A DNA stretch of 64,000 nt from an uncultured Varibaculum sp. (GTDB taxonomy: Bacteria; Actinomycetota; Actinomycetes; Actinomycetales; Actinomycetaceae): positions 20,305-84,304 of the forward strand of contig NZ_CABTZZ010000004.1 of NCBI RefSeq assembly GCF_902489465.1, in the 5' to 3' direction. The notes beneath the pieces were generated by a model. It saw only the letters and a list, made by a program, of their open reading frames with translations. It had not been told where the DNA came from and searched no databases. This document shows positions 35,144-44,192 of the stretch, piece by piece (position 1 is the stretch's first letter; every line of letters begins with the position of its first letter). The position numbers and the translations under genes are program-made.

Positions 35144-36391
35144 ATGAGCACAGTTACCGCGAAAGATATAGAGGTAGCTGCCGGGGTATTAGCCAAGGTA
35201 GCTACGAAAACTCCACTGCAAAAAAGCGATCGACTGAGCGCAGAGGTTGGCCGACCGGTTTATCTTAAGCGCGAAGATTTGCAAATTTGTCGCTCCTTTA
35301 AAGTGCGCGGTGCCTATGTGCGCATGGCAGCTATGGATGAGGACGAACGCAAAGCTGGGGTGGTGTGCGCTTCGGCGGGCAACCATGCCCAGGGAGTTGC
35401 CTATGCCTGTGCACATTTGGGAATACAAGGCACGATTTTTTTGCCGGCCTCCACTCCGCGGCAAAAACGCAAACGGATTGCCACTATCGGAGGTAAATGG
35501 GTGGATCCGGTGATCGTGGCCGGGGACTTCGATGAAGCTAACCGGGTGGCAGCTAAGGCGGCTAAAGAGGGGGGCAAAGTATATGTACACCCGTATGACG
35601 ACCCCTACACAATTGCCGGTCAAGGAAGTATTGCAGTGGATTTAGACTCCCAGCTGCCGGACGATACCGATATGGTTTTAATTCCGGTGGGAGGTGGCGG
35701 TTTAATCGCCGGAATGGCGACTTGGCTCAAAGCCCACCGTCCTGGAATTCGGATTGTGGGGGTGGAATCTGCAGGCGCGGCCTCGATGAAAGCGGCGCTC
35801 GAGGCCGGAAATCCGGTTTCCCTAGATCGGGTAGATTCTTTTGTTGATGGCACCGCCGTGGGCAGAGCTGGAGATTTGACCTATCAGATTGTGCGGGAAC
35901 TGGTGGATGATATTGTGGTGGTTCCCGAGGGCGCGGTTTGTACCGAGATGCTCGACCTCTACCATTCCGAGGGCGTTATTGCGGAACCAGCCGGGGCGCT
36001 CGCGTCAGCCGCGGCACGCAATTTTTTACCCCAGATCCCTAATGGCTCGGTGGTTTGCCTGGTTTCTGGCGGCAATAATGACCTGTCCCGTTACGCGGAG
36101 GTAACCGAGCGTTCCGGGCGTTACGAAGGTTTACGCCACTATTTCCTGGTTACTTTTAATCAGGAGCCGGGGGCTTTGCGCTCATTCCTAAATGATGTGC
36201 TCAGCGAGGGTGAGGATATTATTTATTTCCAGTACACCAAGAAGAATAATCGGGATACCGGTCCGGCGCTGGTAGGGATTGAACTGCCAGATCCCAGTGA
36301 TATTAAGGGGCTGCGCAAACGCATGGCGGCCTCTCCCCTGCAGGTACAAGAAATAGATCCTTCCTCTCAGATCTTCAAGATTTTGGTGTAG
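35144..36391 (+). CDS. ilvA: Threonine ammonia-lyase (threonine dehydratase)
   Basis: PLP enzyme converting threonine to 2-oxobutyrate, the committed step to isoleucine. The PLP Lys lies in RSFKVRGAY (about 49-57); ASAGNHAQGVAYA (about 76-88) and the glycine loop PVGGGGLIAG (about 181-190) bind phosphate and substrate. A single regulatory ACT-like domain occupies the last ~85 residues (HYFLVTFNQEPGALRSFL). The 415-residue length fits the short actinobacterial form with one ACT domain. The ribosome site is GGGAGGGAC. Confidence 0.95.
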   Translation: MSTVTAKDIEVAAGVLAKVATKTPLQKSDRLSAEVGRPVYLKREDLQICRSFKVRGAYVRMAAMDEDERKAGVVCASAGNHAQGVAYACAHLGIQGTIFLPASTPRQKRKRIATIGGKWVDPVIVAGDFDEANRVAAKAAKEGGKVYVHPYDDPYTIAGQGSIAVDLDSQLPDDTDMVLIPVGGGGLIAGMATWLKAHRPGIRIVGVESAGAASMKAALEAGNPVSLDRVDSFVDGTAVGRAGDLTYQIVRELVDDIVVVPEGAVCTEMLDLYHSEGVIAEPAGALASAAARNFLPQIPNGSVVCLVSGGNNDLSRYAEVTERSGRYEGLRHYFLVTFNQEPGALRSFLNDVLSEGEDIIYFQYTKKNNRDTGPALVGIELPDPSDIKGLRKRMAASPLQVQEIDPSSQIFKILV

Positions 36392-36459
36392 GAGGAAGCC
36401 AGCTTGGAGTAGCTGCCGCTAGCTAAGAGCGACTGCTAGCTACTACAACCCAATACTTA

Positions 36460-36499
36460 GGGGGCTAGGCTGCCAGTTTTACCTGGCAACCTGGCCCCC
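36460..36499. terminator. Strong hairpin between ilvA and the UPF0182 gene
   Basis: GGGGGC (36460-36465) and TGCCAG (36471-36476) pair with CTGGCA (36483-36488) and GCCCCC (36494-36499) around a TTTTAC loop. A long stem with small bulges between convergent genes, so probably a bidirectional terminator. Confidence 0.7.
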
Positions 36500-36527
36500 T
36501 TAACTATGGCGCTGGTGCTGCTAGCGG

Positions 36528-39500
36528 CTACTTCGCAGTCTTGGCGCCCTCATCTTGAGCAGCGACTGCCCGAGAAACCGCGTCATTTAGAGACTTTTGG
36601 GCTTCACCGTACTTCGTCCAGTCCCCAGATTTCATCGCGCTATCTGCTTCCGCCATCGCTTTCTTGGCATCTTGCAACGCCGTGTTCAGCTTCTCTTGCG
36701 CACTGGGAGCTTTAGTAGCTGCTTCTCCTGCTTTACCTTTTGCTGCCGGAGCTTTCTTATTACCGTCATTGGAGGCAGTAACCGCCCCGGAATCTCCCCC
36801 GAATACCTGATCTAGGGCTTCTTTCAAGGTAGGCGCAAACCCGACTTTGTCACCGAAGCCAACCAATACGCTTCTCAGCTGCGGATATTGGGTGGTACCG
36901 GTGGATTGAACATAGACCGGCTGCACATAGAGCAGGCCGCCACCTACTGGCAAAGTCAGTAGGTTGCCGCGGATAACTCTAGAGCCTTGCTGATCCTGCA
37001 GGTTCAGTTCCCGGTTAACTTCGGGATCGGAGTTGAAGGTGTTTTGTACCTGTCCAGGGCCGGGAACAGTAGTATCGGAAGGCAAAGCCAAAAGCCGCAT
37101 CTTGCCGTAGCCTTCGCGCACCTTACCTTTCTCATTACCGGTTTCAGAATCGACAGCCAAGAATCCTGCCATGGCGGCGCGCCGACCTTCACCACCAGGG
37201 ATAAACACGGAAGTCAAGGAGAACTCGGCGCTCCCTTGATCGGTGTTTTTACCGGTGGGCATCTTCATCGTTAGGTAATAGGGAGGCTGCAGTTTGCCAG
37301 ATCCCTCCAGGTCACGAGAAGTAGCCGTGGGGTCTTCAGATAGTTTCCACTGGTCACCACCGGTGTAGAACTCTGAAGGATTGGTGACGTGATAGTTAGC
37401 TAGCAAAGATCGCTGGGCTTTGAAGTAATCCTCGGGGTAACGCAAGTGACTCATCAAATCCCCGCTAATCTCAGATAGCGGCTTAATCTGACCCGGATAA
37501 ATTTTTTGCCACGCTTTCAGTATCGGATCTTCTTTATCCCACTGGTATAGCTGCACTGAACCGTCATAGGCGTCCACCACAGCCTTTACCGAGTTGCGCA
37601 TGTAGTTCACGTTATTTTGCACTGCGAACTGGGCAGTTCTCGCAGTCGCCGTATCGGCGGTGGCATCCGTGAGGTTAATATGCTGAGAATACGGATAAGA
37701 ATCAGTGGTGGTGTAGGCATCAACAATCCACACCAGCCGTTTCTTCTCGCCCTTCTTGCCATCTATATTCACGATCGCAGGATATGCCCGTGAATCCAAG
37801 GTGAGATAGGGAGCCACTTTCGCTACCCGCTTAGCCGGATCTCGGTCATAGAGAATCTGCGATTCGCTGTTGATCTGGTCAGAGAAGAATAGATCTGTTG
37901 AGCGGAATTTCAATGCATAGAGCACTTTATTCAGGAAGCTTCCAACCTGAGGTCCGCCGTCACCATCGAAAGTGGTGTAAACCTGTTTATTGTTCTTTGC
38001 GTCTTGGTAATCCAACTCTTTAGGATCCGCCCCCTTGGGCGCGCCTACAATTGAGTATTCGGGAGAGGCTTGCGAAAAGTAGATCCGTTTCTCGTAATCG
38101 CCGATGTCACCTGACTCTTTATCGGAGAGCGAAGATTCCCAATAGGAAGGCAACCCTTCGGAGGTCACCTGGTTACCGTAGGCGGCTACTACCCCGAAAC
38201 CGTGAGTGTAAACCGTGTGGTCATTTACCCAGTTACGTTGAGACTGAGCCAACCCGTTCAAGTTAATATCGCGTACCGCAATCACGGTGTCGCGCTTTTC
38301 CATTTTTCCGTCTTTATCCGGGAAATTATAGCGGTCAACCGCAAACTGATCCGGGAAAGAATAGTAAGGGCGCGACTGTTTCATCTGCCGTACCGCCGGG
38401 GAAATAATTTCCGGATCTAAAAGCCGGATCTGCTGAGTAGAGTCAGCATCCTGACGCAGTTGGTTAGCGCTGGTTTCATTAGTGACCTGGTCGTAGGAAA
38501 TCAAATCCAGATCCTTCATCCCGAAGGCATCCAAAGTGGCTTTGATATTACGGTCAATATATTGGCTTTCCAGCTCCCGCTCGTTGGGGCGAACCCGGAA
38601 CTGTTGGATAATAAACGGATATCCCGCCCCAATCACCAGGGCAGATACCACGGTTACCGCAATGCCCGCGGCCGGCAGATACCATCCCCCCCTAAAGGCG
38701 GCGAACACAAACAGTGCCGCCACAATCAGAGCGATAACCGCCAAAATCGTACGTGCCGGAATAATCGCATGCACATCGGTATACATAGCACCATCAGTCG
38801 GCGAGTTCTGCCCATAAACCATAGTCCAGCGGTCGATAACGTAAGTTATCCCCACCATCACCGAAGAGATCGCCAGTAAGATACCCATATGAATACGGGC
38901 ACCGCGAGTAGCTTTAGCTTTGGGAGTTACTGCCATTGCCCCCAATAGGTAGTAGGAAATCAGACAGGCAACTAGCGAAATACCTAGCAGAGTCAGTAAA
39001 AAGGTAACCGCCATATCGATTAACGGCAAACGGAACACAAAGAAAGAAATATCAAAACCGAATTGGGGATCTTTCTTCCCGAAAGAACCGCCGGTGAACG
39101 CCACCAGCACTTGCCGCCAACTAGCAGCCATCCCGGTTGCCATAAACAGCGCAATCAAGGCCGGAATTCCTAAGAAGATACCGCGGTGATGCCGGGTAAT
39201 AGTGGAACGATATGACCGGATAGAAGAAGCGATAGTTCCCATTTCCGGGCGGTTACGGTAGGAAATCTGCAAGTTTACCGCCAAAACTGCCCACGCAATC
39301 AGGAAAGCCACTATAAACATTCCTCCAGCGGCAATCCACTGGGTAAGCAGCACCCGCAGATACCCGGTCTGGCGGTACCACAGAACCTCGGTCCACACTG
39401 TCGAAGCCACCAGCAGCACCACCACTAGTGCCACGATTACGCCAATAGCGATACCAAGGGGCCCCGGTTTTTTAAACTTTATTTTCGGCAATGGTCTATT

Positions 39501-39638
39501 TCCATTGCCACCGGCTCCTCCAGAGCCGCCGCGACCGTTTCCACCGTCTTTACCAGCTCCAAATCCACCGGGAAAGCCGGGAAAACCACCGCCTTTACCA
39601 CCACCGAAGCCAAGATTTCCAAATAAATCGTTACTCAC
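36528..39638 (-). CDS. UPF0182 family large membrane protein (Rv3193c-like)
   Basis: A 1036-residue protein. The Gly-rich N-terminus (GFGGGKGGGFPGFPGGFGAG) is followed by about seven membrane segments between residues 58 and 350, then a large extracytoplasmic domain (about 360-930) with QFRVRPNERELESQYIDRNIKATLDAFG, and an Ala/Lys-rich helical tail. The family is actinobacterial and cyanobacterial, function unknown. Start GTG with a GGAGGGG ribosome site. In mycobacteria the homologue Rv3193c adjoins the ylbL-like Rv3194c, as here. Confidence 0.92.
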   Translation of the reverse strand: MSNDLFGNLGFGGGKGGGFPGFPGGFGAGKDGGNGRGGSGGAGGNGNRPLPKIKFKKPGPLGIAIGVIVALVVVLLVASTVWTEVLWYRQTGYLRVLLTQWIAAGGMFIVAFLIAWAVLAVNLQISYRNRPEMGTIASSIRSYRSTITRHHRGIFLGIPALIALFMATGMAASWRQVLVAFTGGSFGKKDPQFGFDISFFVFRLPLIDMAVTFLLTLLGISLVACLISYYLLGAMAVTPKAKATRGARIHMGILLAISSVMVGITYVIDRWTMVYGQNSPTDGAMYTDVHAIIPARTILAVIALIVAALFVFAAFRGGWYLPAAGIAVTVVSALVIGAGYPFIIQQFRVRPNERELESQYIDRNIKATLDAFGMKDLDLISYDQVTNETSANQLRQDADSTQQIRLLDPEIISPAVRQMKQSRPYYSFPDQFAVDRYNFPDKDGKMEKRDTVIAVRDINLNGLAQSQRNWVNDHTVYTHGFGVVAAYGNQVTSEGLPSYWESSLSDKESGDIGDYEKRIYFSQASPEYSIVGAPKGADPKELDYQDAKNNKQVYTTFDGDGGPQVGSFLNKVLYALKFRSTDLFFSDQINSESQILYDRDPAKRVAKVAPYLTLDSRAYPAIVNIDGKKGEKKRLVWIVDAYTTTDSYPYSQHINLTDATADTATARTAQFAVQNNVNYMRNSVKAVVDAYDGSVQLYQWDKEDPILKAWQKIYPGQIKPLSEISGDLMSHLRYPEDYFKAQRSLLANYHVTNPSEFYTGGDQWKLSEDPTATSRDLEGSGKLQPPYYLTMKMPTGKNTDQGSAEFSLTSVFIPGGEGRRAAMAGFLAVDSETGNEKGKVREGYGKMRLLALPSDTTVPGPGQVQNTFNSDPEVNRELNLQDQQGSRVIRGNLLTLPVGGGLLYVQPVYVQSTGTTQYPQLRSVLVGFGDKVGFAPTLKEALDQVFGGDSGAVTASNDGNKKAPAAKGKAGEAATKAPSAQEKLNTALQDAKKAMAEADSAMKSGDWTKYGEAQKSLNDAVSRAVAAQDEGAKTAK

Positions 39639-39756
39639 GAGCCCCTCCGGGTTCTATTAAACATCTGCCTTAACGCATTCTTTCACGTTTGCGGTTTTTA
39701 CTCACCCCAGAAAAGTGGACTAGCCGTCACCTTGGCAAAGATGCGAATATAGCAGC

Positions 39757-40365
39757 ATGGACACTTCATCGGATTTATCTGCCGCAGGGTTATCCCTGCG
39801 CTTAGCGGTTTCCTCCCTAGAAAAAGATGTAGCTCAGCTGGGATGGGATCAATCCCCGAGTCTATTTGCACTGGTACCCACCAAGGATATTTTCCCGCAA
39901 CTAGAGGCGGAAATGGAAGGAGCTCAGGCAAAACAATTGCGCGCAGCCCTATCCGAAAATCCGCAGCATTTAACCGCAGTCCTTCAAGACCATCTTCCTC
40001 CCGCAGATCTAATGGATACTCTCGGGCATCTAGTTTTTGGCGAGGACGTGGCGGGAGTGGCAGTCGCGATGGAACGTTTTTTGGTTTCTCCCCAAGCCGA
40101 TGCCGAAGCGCCTGAAGACCCGAAGGAGCGGGAGAAGTTCTTACTTGCGCATCCCACCCGCCAAGACGTGCGGATTGTAGCCGCCGCTACCCGTGACGGA
40201 AATACTTGGTGCGCTTCTAGGGCACGCAGCGAAGATAGTGACGATATGGTGGCGCAAGGCGATAATATCGTCCCCGAACTACTAGCAGTATTAAAAGCGA
40301 TGTTAGTTAGTGATGCCGAACTAGCGGAGCTAGTTAGCGAGCCGGGCAGCGTGGCAGATTCTTAA
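39757..40365 (+). CDS. PPA1309 family protein
   Basis: A 202-residue acidic cytoplasmic protein. It has the family's N-terminal SLRLAVSSLEKDVAQLGWDQSPSLFALV (split, about 13-40), HLTAVLQDHLP (about 70-80), GEDVAGVAVAMERF (about 92-105), REKFLLAHPTRQDVRIVAAATRDG (split, about 123-146) and a closing ALLAVLKAML helix. It is confined to actinobacteria and lies beside ylbL in many of them; its function is unknown. Its 3' end overlaps the ylbL stop region on the other strand by 32 nt. Confidence 0.88.
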   Translation: MDTSSDLSAAGLSLRLAVSSLEKDVAQLGWDQSPSLFALVPTKDIFPQLEAEMEGAQAKQLRAALSENPQHLTAVLQDHLPPADLMDTLGHLVFGEDVAGVAVAMERFLVSPQADAEAPEDPKEREKFLLAHPTRQDVRIVAAATRDGNTWCASRARSEDSDDMVAQGDNIVPELLAVLKAMLVSDAELAELVSEPGSVADS

Positions 40366-41425
40366 AATTATTGGCTGCGATTTGCAGGCTAACTTTACGT
40401 GCTTGCTCTAGATCTTGTACCGGTACCGCCCGGATTCCTTCCATGGGTTTTACTTGCCCGCAATTGGCTCGTGGCAACAAAAACCAGTGAGCGCCGTCCT
40501 CTTTAGCGCCTGCCATTTTTTGAGGAATCCCTGAAATTGCCAGCACCTGTCCCCCATAGGAAATTGCGCCGGTACCAGAGATCTCTTTCCCACCGGTCAA
40601 GGACTTAGTGGTCAACCGGTCGATTATTCCTAGCGCAAACATAGTTCCCGCCGAGGGGCCTCCCACTTCCTGGAGAGCGATTTTAATATCTACCGGCAGT
40701 TTTGCTTGGGGATCTAGATAGATACCGAGTTGGGAGCCACGACGCCCATCGGTAGGTTTGCGGGTTTTCCCGCTAATCGAGAGATTTTTCCCCGCACGCT
40801 GAACCTTAAATTCGAGGGTAGTTCCCGGCGCTGCGCCCTCCAAAATATCGAAAAGCGTACTAGCTTGATTCAACGCCTGAGTCTTGCCGCGAAAGGTAAC
40901 TTCCTGCAAAATATCGTTCTCTTTAAGTTTTCCCCGAAAATCGGAGTCCTCACCCACTCCGGTAACTTTAAACTTGGCTGGAACTTGGTAGCCTAACTCG
41001 CTAAGCGCCGCTACTTTTGCGCTCAGTTGGGAATCCTCCATTTGTGCCTGAGAAACCTGCTGTACCTGTTTGGCAGTTGCCCCCGCGGGATATACCGCAG
41101 ATTCGGGTAATACTTCACTATCTGATCGCATTTTCGCCAGCAGGACTTCCGCGTAGGTAACGTGGGTTTCCGGACCTCCGCGCAGGGAAACGGTTACCAT
41201 CCGTAACTGTCCTTTGGTGGGATAGGTTTTAGCCCCCGCAACTTTAATGATCTCCCCGTGACCGGACTGGGAGCCAAGAACGTTAAAAGTTGGCCCGGGA
41301 GATTCGATTACATAGGGCGCGCGAATGGCAAAGCCAAGAACCAAGAATCCGATAACGGACAACGTCATCATGGCTTTTCCAATTCGTCCTTGCCGGCGCG
41401 ACTTGTCAGAGCGTTTACTCGTCAC
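40334..41425 (-). CDS. YlbL-type membrane-anchored PDZ/Lon-like protease
   Basis: An N-terminal membrane anchor (about 18-37) is followed by a PDZ domain (about 155-230: FKVTGVGEDSDFRGKLKENDIL) and a Lon S16 proteolytic domain with catalytic Ser in GGPSAGTMFALGI (about 257-269) and Lys in IPQKMAGAKEDGA (about 302-314). 363 residues. I place the start at the GTG 41425, preceded by GGAAGGAG; the frame extends eight codons to a TTG at 41449 without a ribosome site. The mycobacterial homologue is Rv3194c. Confidence 0.9.
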   Translation of the reverse strand: MTSKRSDKSRRQGRIGKAMMTLSVIGFLVLGFAIRAPYVIESPGPTFNVLGSQSGHGEIIKVAGAKTYPTKGQLRMVTVSLRGGPETHVTYAEVLLAKMRSDSEVLPESAVYPAGATAKQVQQVSQAQMEDSQLSAKVAALSELGYQVPAKFKVTGVGEDSDFRGKLKENDILQEVTFRGKTQALNQASTLFDILEGAAPGTTLEFKVQRAGKNLSISGKTRKPTDGRRGSQLGIYLDPQAKLPVDIKIALQEVGGPSAGTMFALGIIDRLTTKSLTGGKEISGTGAISYGGQVLAISGIPQKMAGAKEDGAHWFLLPRANCGQVKPMEGIRAVPVQDLEQARKVSLQIAANNFKNLPRCPAR

Positions 41426-41550
41426 CCTTTCTCCTTCCCGAAGTTTCAAAATCGGCTTTGCCCAAGGCGAAACTATCCCGCGCGCCTAGTCCCCAGCTCA
41501 CAATACCGATACCCTTAAGAACGTAGTCTATTTTAGGGGGTGGGCAGCAC

Positions 41551-43176
41551 TTGAGCGAAGCTAACGGCCAGGAGCAGCGACCGGAATGGTTCCAAATCCT
41601 CAAGAAAATGCTGGGAGAAGAGGCCGCTGAAGACGCCTTTCAGCAGCTACAAGCAAATGGAATCGACCCCGAAAAGCTCGCCGGCACCGCGATGCCCTTT
41701 CCTTTCCCCGGCGGATCCAGCTTCGGAGCCAGCCAATTAAAGCATTTCTTTACCCCTCGCAAAGAAGCCGTGAATTGGGATGCAGCGGTGGAAGTCGCCG
41801 CTTCCCGCCTCCCCAGTTTTCCTCCCACTAGCGCAGCTCAGGCTCAGAAGGTACGCGAACAGCTTTCAGTCGCAGACTTGTGGCTTGACACGGTCACTAC
41901 CTTGAGCCCGACCGCTAGTGAACGGGTGGCGTGGACGCCTCGAGAATGGATTCAAGCTACGGTTCCCGCATGGCAGCGCCTGACCGAACCGGTGATTGCC
42001 AATGTGGTACGGGCATTTACCGAGGCCATCGCGGAACAATTTGAGCGGCAAGGAATTGATACCGAAGAGATGAAAGCTTCGGCCGCAATTCCGGGTATCG
42101 GACAAATTATCGGCCCTATGGATCCCAATTCTCTACTAAAGAACCTGGCAGCTGGCTTGTTTGCCGTGCAGATTGGGCAAGCTATGGGACAGATAGCGCA
42201 AGTTGCTTTTGGTTCTACTGATATCGGTATTCCCTTGGCGAAAGAAAAAATCATGGGACTGGTGCCGGTAAATATCACCAACTTTGCCCAGGATTTAGAG
42301 ATTACCGAGGAAGAGGTCGGCCAATATCTGGCGGTACGCGAGGCCGCCCATGCGCGTCTTTTCCATTCTGTTCCCTGGCTGCGCCACAAGCTGTCGCGGT
42401 TGCTTGCCCGGTATGCGCAAGAAATTCGGATCGATCCGGAAGCTATCGACCGGTCAGTGCGGGATTTACAGGACCGCCTGCAAGAACAATTGGGAGAGCA
42501 AGAAGGCTTAATCGGCCTACCATTGGGGAACTTTGATCCCGCAAATTTGCGGCTGGGTCTGCCGGTAGATATTTTTGCATCTGAAGAAACCGCAACCCAG
42601 CGTCAAGCTATGGAAGATTTGCAGACCGTCTTGGCACTGATTGAAGGGTGGGTTGACGAGGTCTCCACGCGAGCGTGTATGCCTAACCTTGCCCATGTCA
42701 TCCAGTTACGGGAATTGCTACGCCGGCGGCGCGCAACTACTTCCCCGATAGAGAAAGTCTTAAAACCGCTTATCGGGATGGAGCTGAGACCTAAGTACTC
42801 CCGGCAAGCCGCCTCACTGTGGTCACGGTTGTTGAATGAACAGGGAATGCGCCAGCGCGATCAAGTTTGGTCACATCCAGATATGATTCCGACTCTGCAA
42901 GATCTAACCGATCCCGAGAGTTTTATGAGCCAAAGCGGGAAAGAACCAGTAAAAGACCAGGTAGATCAGGATTTAGATTCTTTGCTTTCTGGTACTTTGG
43001 GATGGGCACAAGGGTTAACCCCCGAGGTGGATTCCCAGGGTGATCAACTGGTGGGCGGCAATCACGACTCAGAAAACGAACCAAAGGGATCCACTGGGCA
43101 TGAAAATGATGAGGATTCTGGCCGCGCAGATAGGGATGATGAAAACGATTCCCCATCGGCAGACACAGCTAAATAG
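41551..43176 (+). CDS. Zinc-dependent metallopeptidase-like protein (DUF2342, Rv3195-like)
   Basis: A 541-residue protein of the actinobacterial zincin-like family. The signature is YLAVREAAHARLFHSVPWLRHKL (split, about 268-290) containing the EAAHARLF variant of HExxH-type helices. An MGQIAQVAFGSTDIGIP segment (about 210-226) is also typical. The last ~100 residues are acidic and disordered (Asp, Glu, Ser, Asn). TTG start with GGGGGTGGG upstream. Divergent from ylbL and in the same relative place as Rv3195. Proteolytic activity is not demonstrated for the family. Confidence 0.85.
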   Translation: MSEANGQEQRPEWFQILKKMLGEEAAEDAFQQLQANGIDPEKLAGTAMPFPFPGGSSFGASQLKHFFTPRKEAVNWDAAVEVAASRLPSFPPTSAAQAQKVREQLSVADLWLDTVTTLSPTASERVAWTPREWIQATVPAWQRLTEPVIANVVRAFTEAIAEQFERQGIDTEEMKASAAIPGIGQIIGPMDPNSLLKNLAAGLFAVQIGQAMGQIAQVAFGSTDIGIPLAKEKIMGLVPVNITNFAQDLEITEEEVGQYLAVREAAHARLFHSVPWLRHKLSRLLARYAQEIRIDPEAIDRSVRDLQDRLQEQLGEQEGLIGLPLGNFDPANLRLGLPVDIFASEETATQRQAMEDLQTVLALIEGWVDEVSTRACMPNLAHVIQLRELLRRRRATTSPIEKVLKPLIGMELRPKYSRQAASLWSRLLNEQGMRQRDQVWSHPDMIPTLQDLTDPESFMSQSGKEPVKDQVDQDLDSLLSGTLGWAQGLTPEVDSQGDQLVGGNHDSENEPKGSTGHENDEDSGRADRDDENDSPSADTAK

Positions 43177-43250
43177 AGTTTAATAATAATATATCCACAG
43201 TTTTTAACTAACTCTAGCGTCACCGTTTTTCCTTCTGGAATGCTGGAAGC

Positions 43251-44192
43251 ATGAGATTGATTAACGGCTCGGTAATGCTGCTTCGTTCCGGTGGTCAAGC
43301 ACAATTTGGCACTGGAGGGCGTAATGGCTTCTTAGTTAAGGGACTCAGCCCGGTTCATATCGCCATTCTCAAGTGGCTGTTTGAGAAACAAAGCTGGTAT
43401 AACTCCCATTTAGAGCGTCGCTTTCCGGAAAACAAGCAAGAAATCAAGGACATTCTCCAAATTCTCAAAGATGGAGGGCTAGCTGCCAAGCATCAGGTGC
43501 CAGATGGTGATTGTGCTTGCGCCTATCACCTCTACGGCTCAGATAGCGCAATCAAGAGCCGCGAGCAGGCATTGGTGGGAGTCAGCGGACTGGGCCCTTT
43601 AGGAATTACCCTGACTCGAAAGCTGGTAGCCTGCGGGATACACTCGCTGATTCTACGCGATCAAAGCAAAGTAAAAACCCGTGATCTGTGTGTTTACAAA
43701 GATGACTATCTAGGAGCTATGCGTCAAGATGTGGCACCGTTAGTGTTGGGAGTTAACAAGCAGCTGCCCAATAAAGCGGTAACCATAGAAGTTGCTATCA
43801 ATTCCTACCTTACTAATCCCGCCTGGGCGAAGGCTTGCATTAACAGGGGAGTCCCTCACTTGCCGATTATCAAACGGGAAACCGAGATTGAAGTTGGCCC
43901 TTTGTTTATTCCCGGGACTACCTGTTGCCTACACTGTCAGCATTTAGCCAAACGAGATGCCGATCCGGAGTGGCCGCGGATAGCTGCCCAATTAGCCTGC
44001 GCTGCTCCGGTAATGGTCGACACTGCTCTAGCCGAATATGCCAGTGCCTTTGCGGTGCGAGAAATATTGAACTATCTATCTGGGCTTCCGTTATCTCTAG
44101 CCGGAGCATCTTGGATTTTCAATCTCGCGGATCCCCTACCTCAGCTGCGGCAATGGCAACCCCACCCCCAGTGCGGTTGCGTGCGGGACTAG
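43251..44192 (+). CDS. ThiF/E1-like Rossmann protein (Rv3196-like)
   Basis: A 313-residue protein with an N-terminal winged-helix-like segment (about 30-80), then a dinucleotide motif VGVSGLGPLGITLTRKL (about 107-123) as in the ThiF/E1 superfamily. Two Cys pairs that could bind zinc follow, CCLHCQHL (about 225-232) and QCGCVRD at the extreme C-terminus. The adenylating Arg/Asp residues of active E1 enzymes are not clear. No ThiS/ubiquitin-like partner is nearby. It lies between the metallopeptidase and uvrD2, the same order as in M. tuberculosis, and converges on uvrD2 with a 4-nt overlap. Target unknown. Confidence 0.72.
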   Translation: MRLINGSVMLLRSGGQAQFGTGGRNGFLVKGLSPVHIAILKWLFEKQSWYNSHLERRFPENKQEIKDILQILKDGGLAAKHQVPDGDCACAYHLYGSDSAIKSREQALVGVSGLGPLGITLTRKLVACGIHSLILRDQSKVKTRDLCVYKDDYLGAMRQDVAPLVLGVNKQLPNKAVTIEVAINSYLTNPAWAKACINRGVPHLPIIKRETEIEVGPLFIPGTTCCLHCQHLAKRDADPEWPRIAAQLACAAPVMVDTALAEYASAFAVREILNYLSGLPLSLAGASWIFNLADPLPQLRQWQPHPQCGCVRD

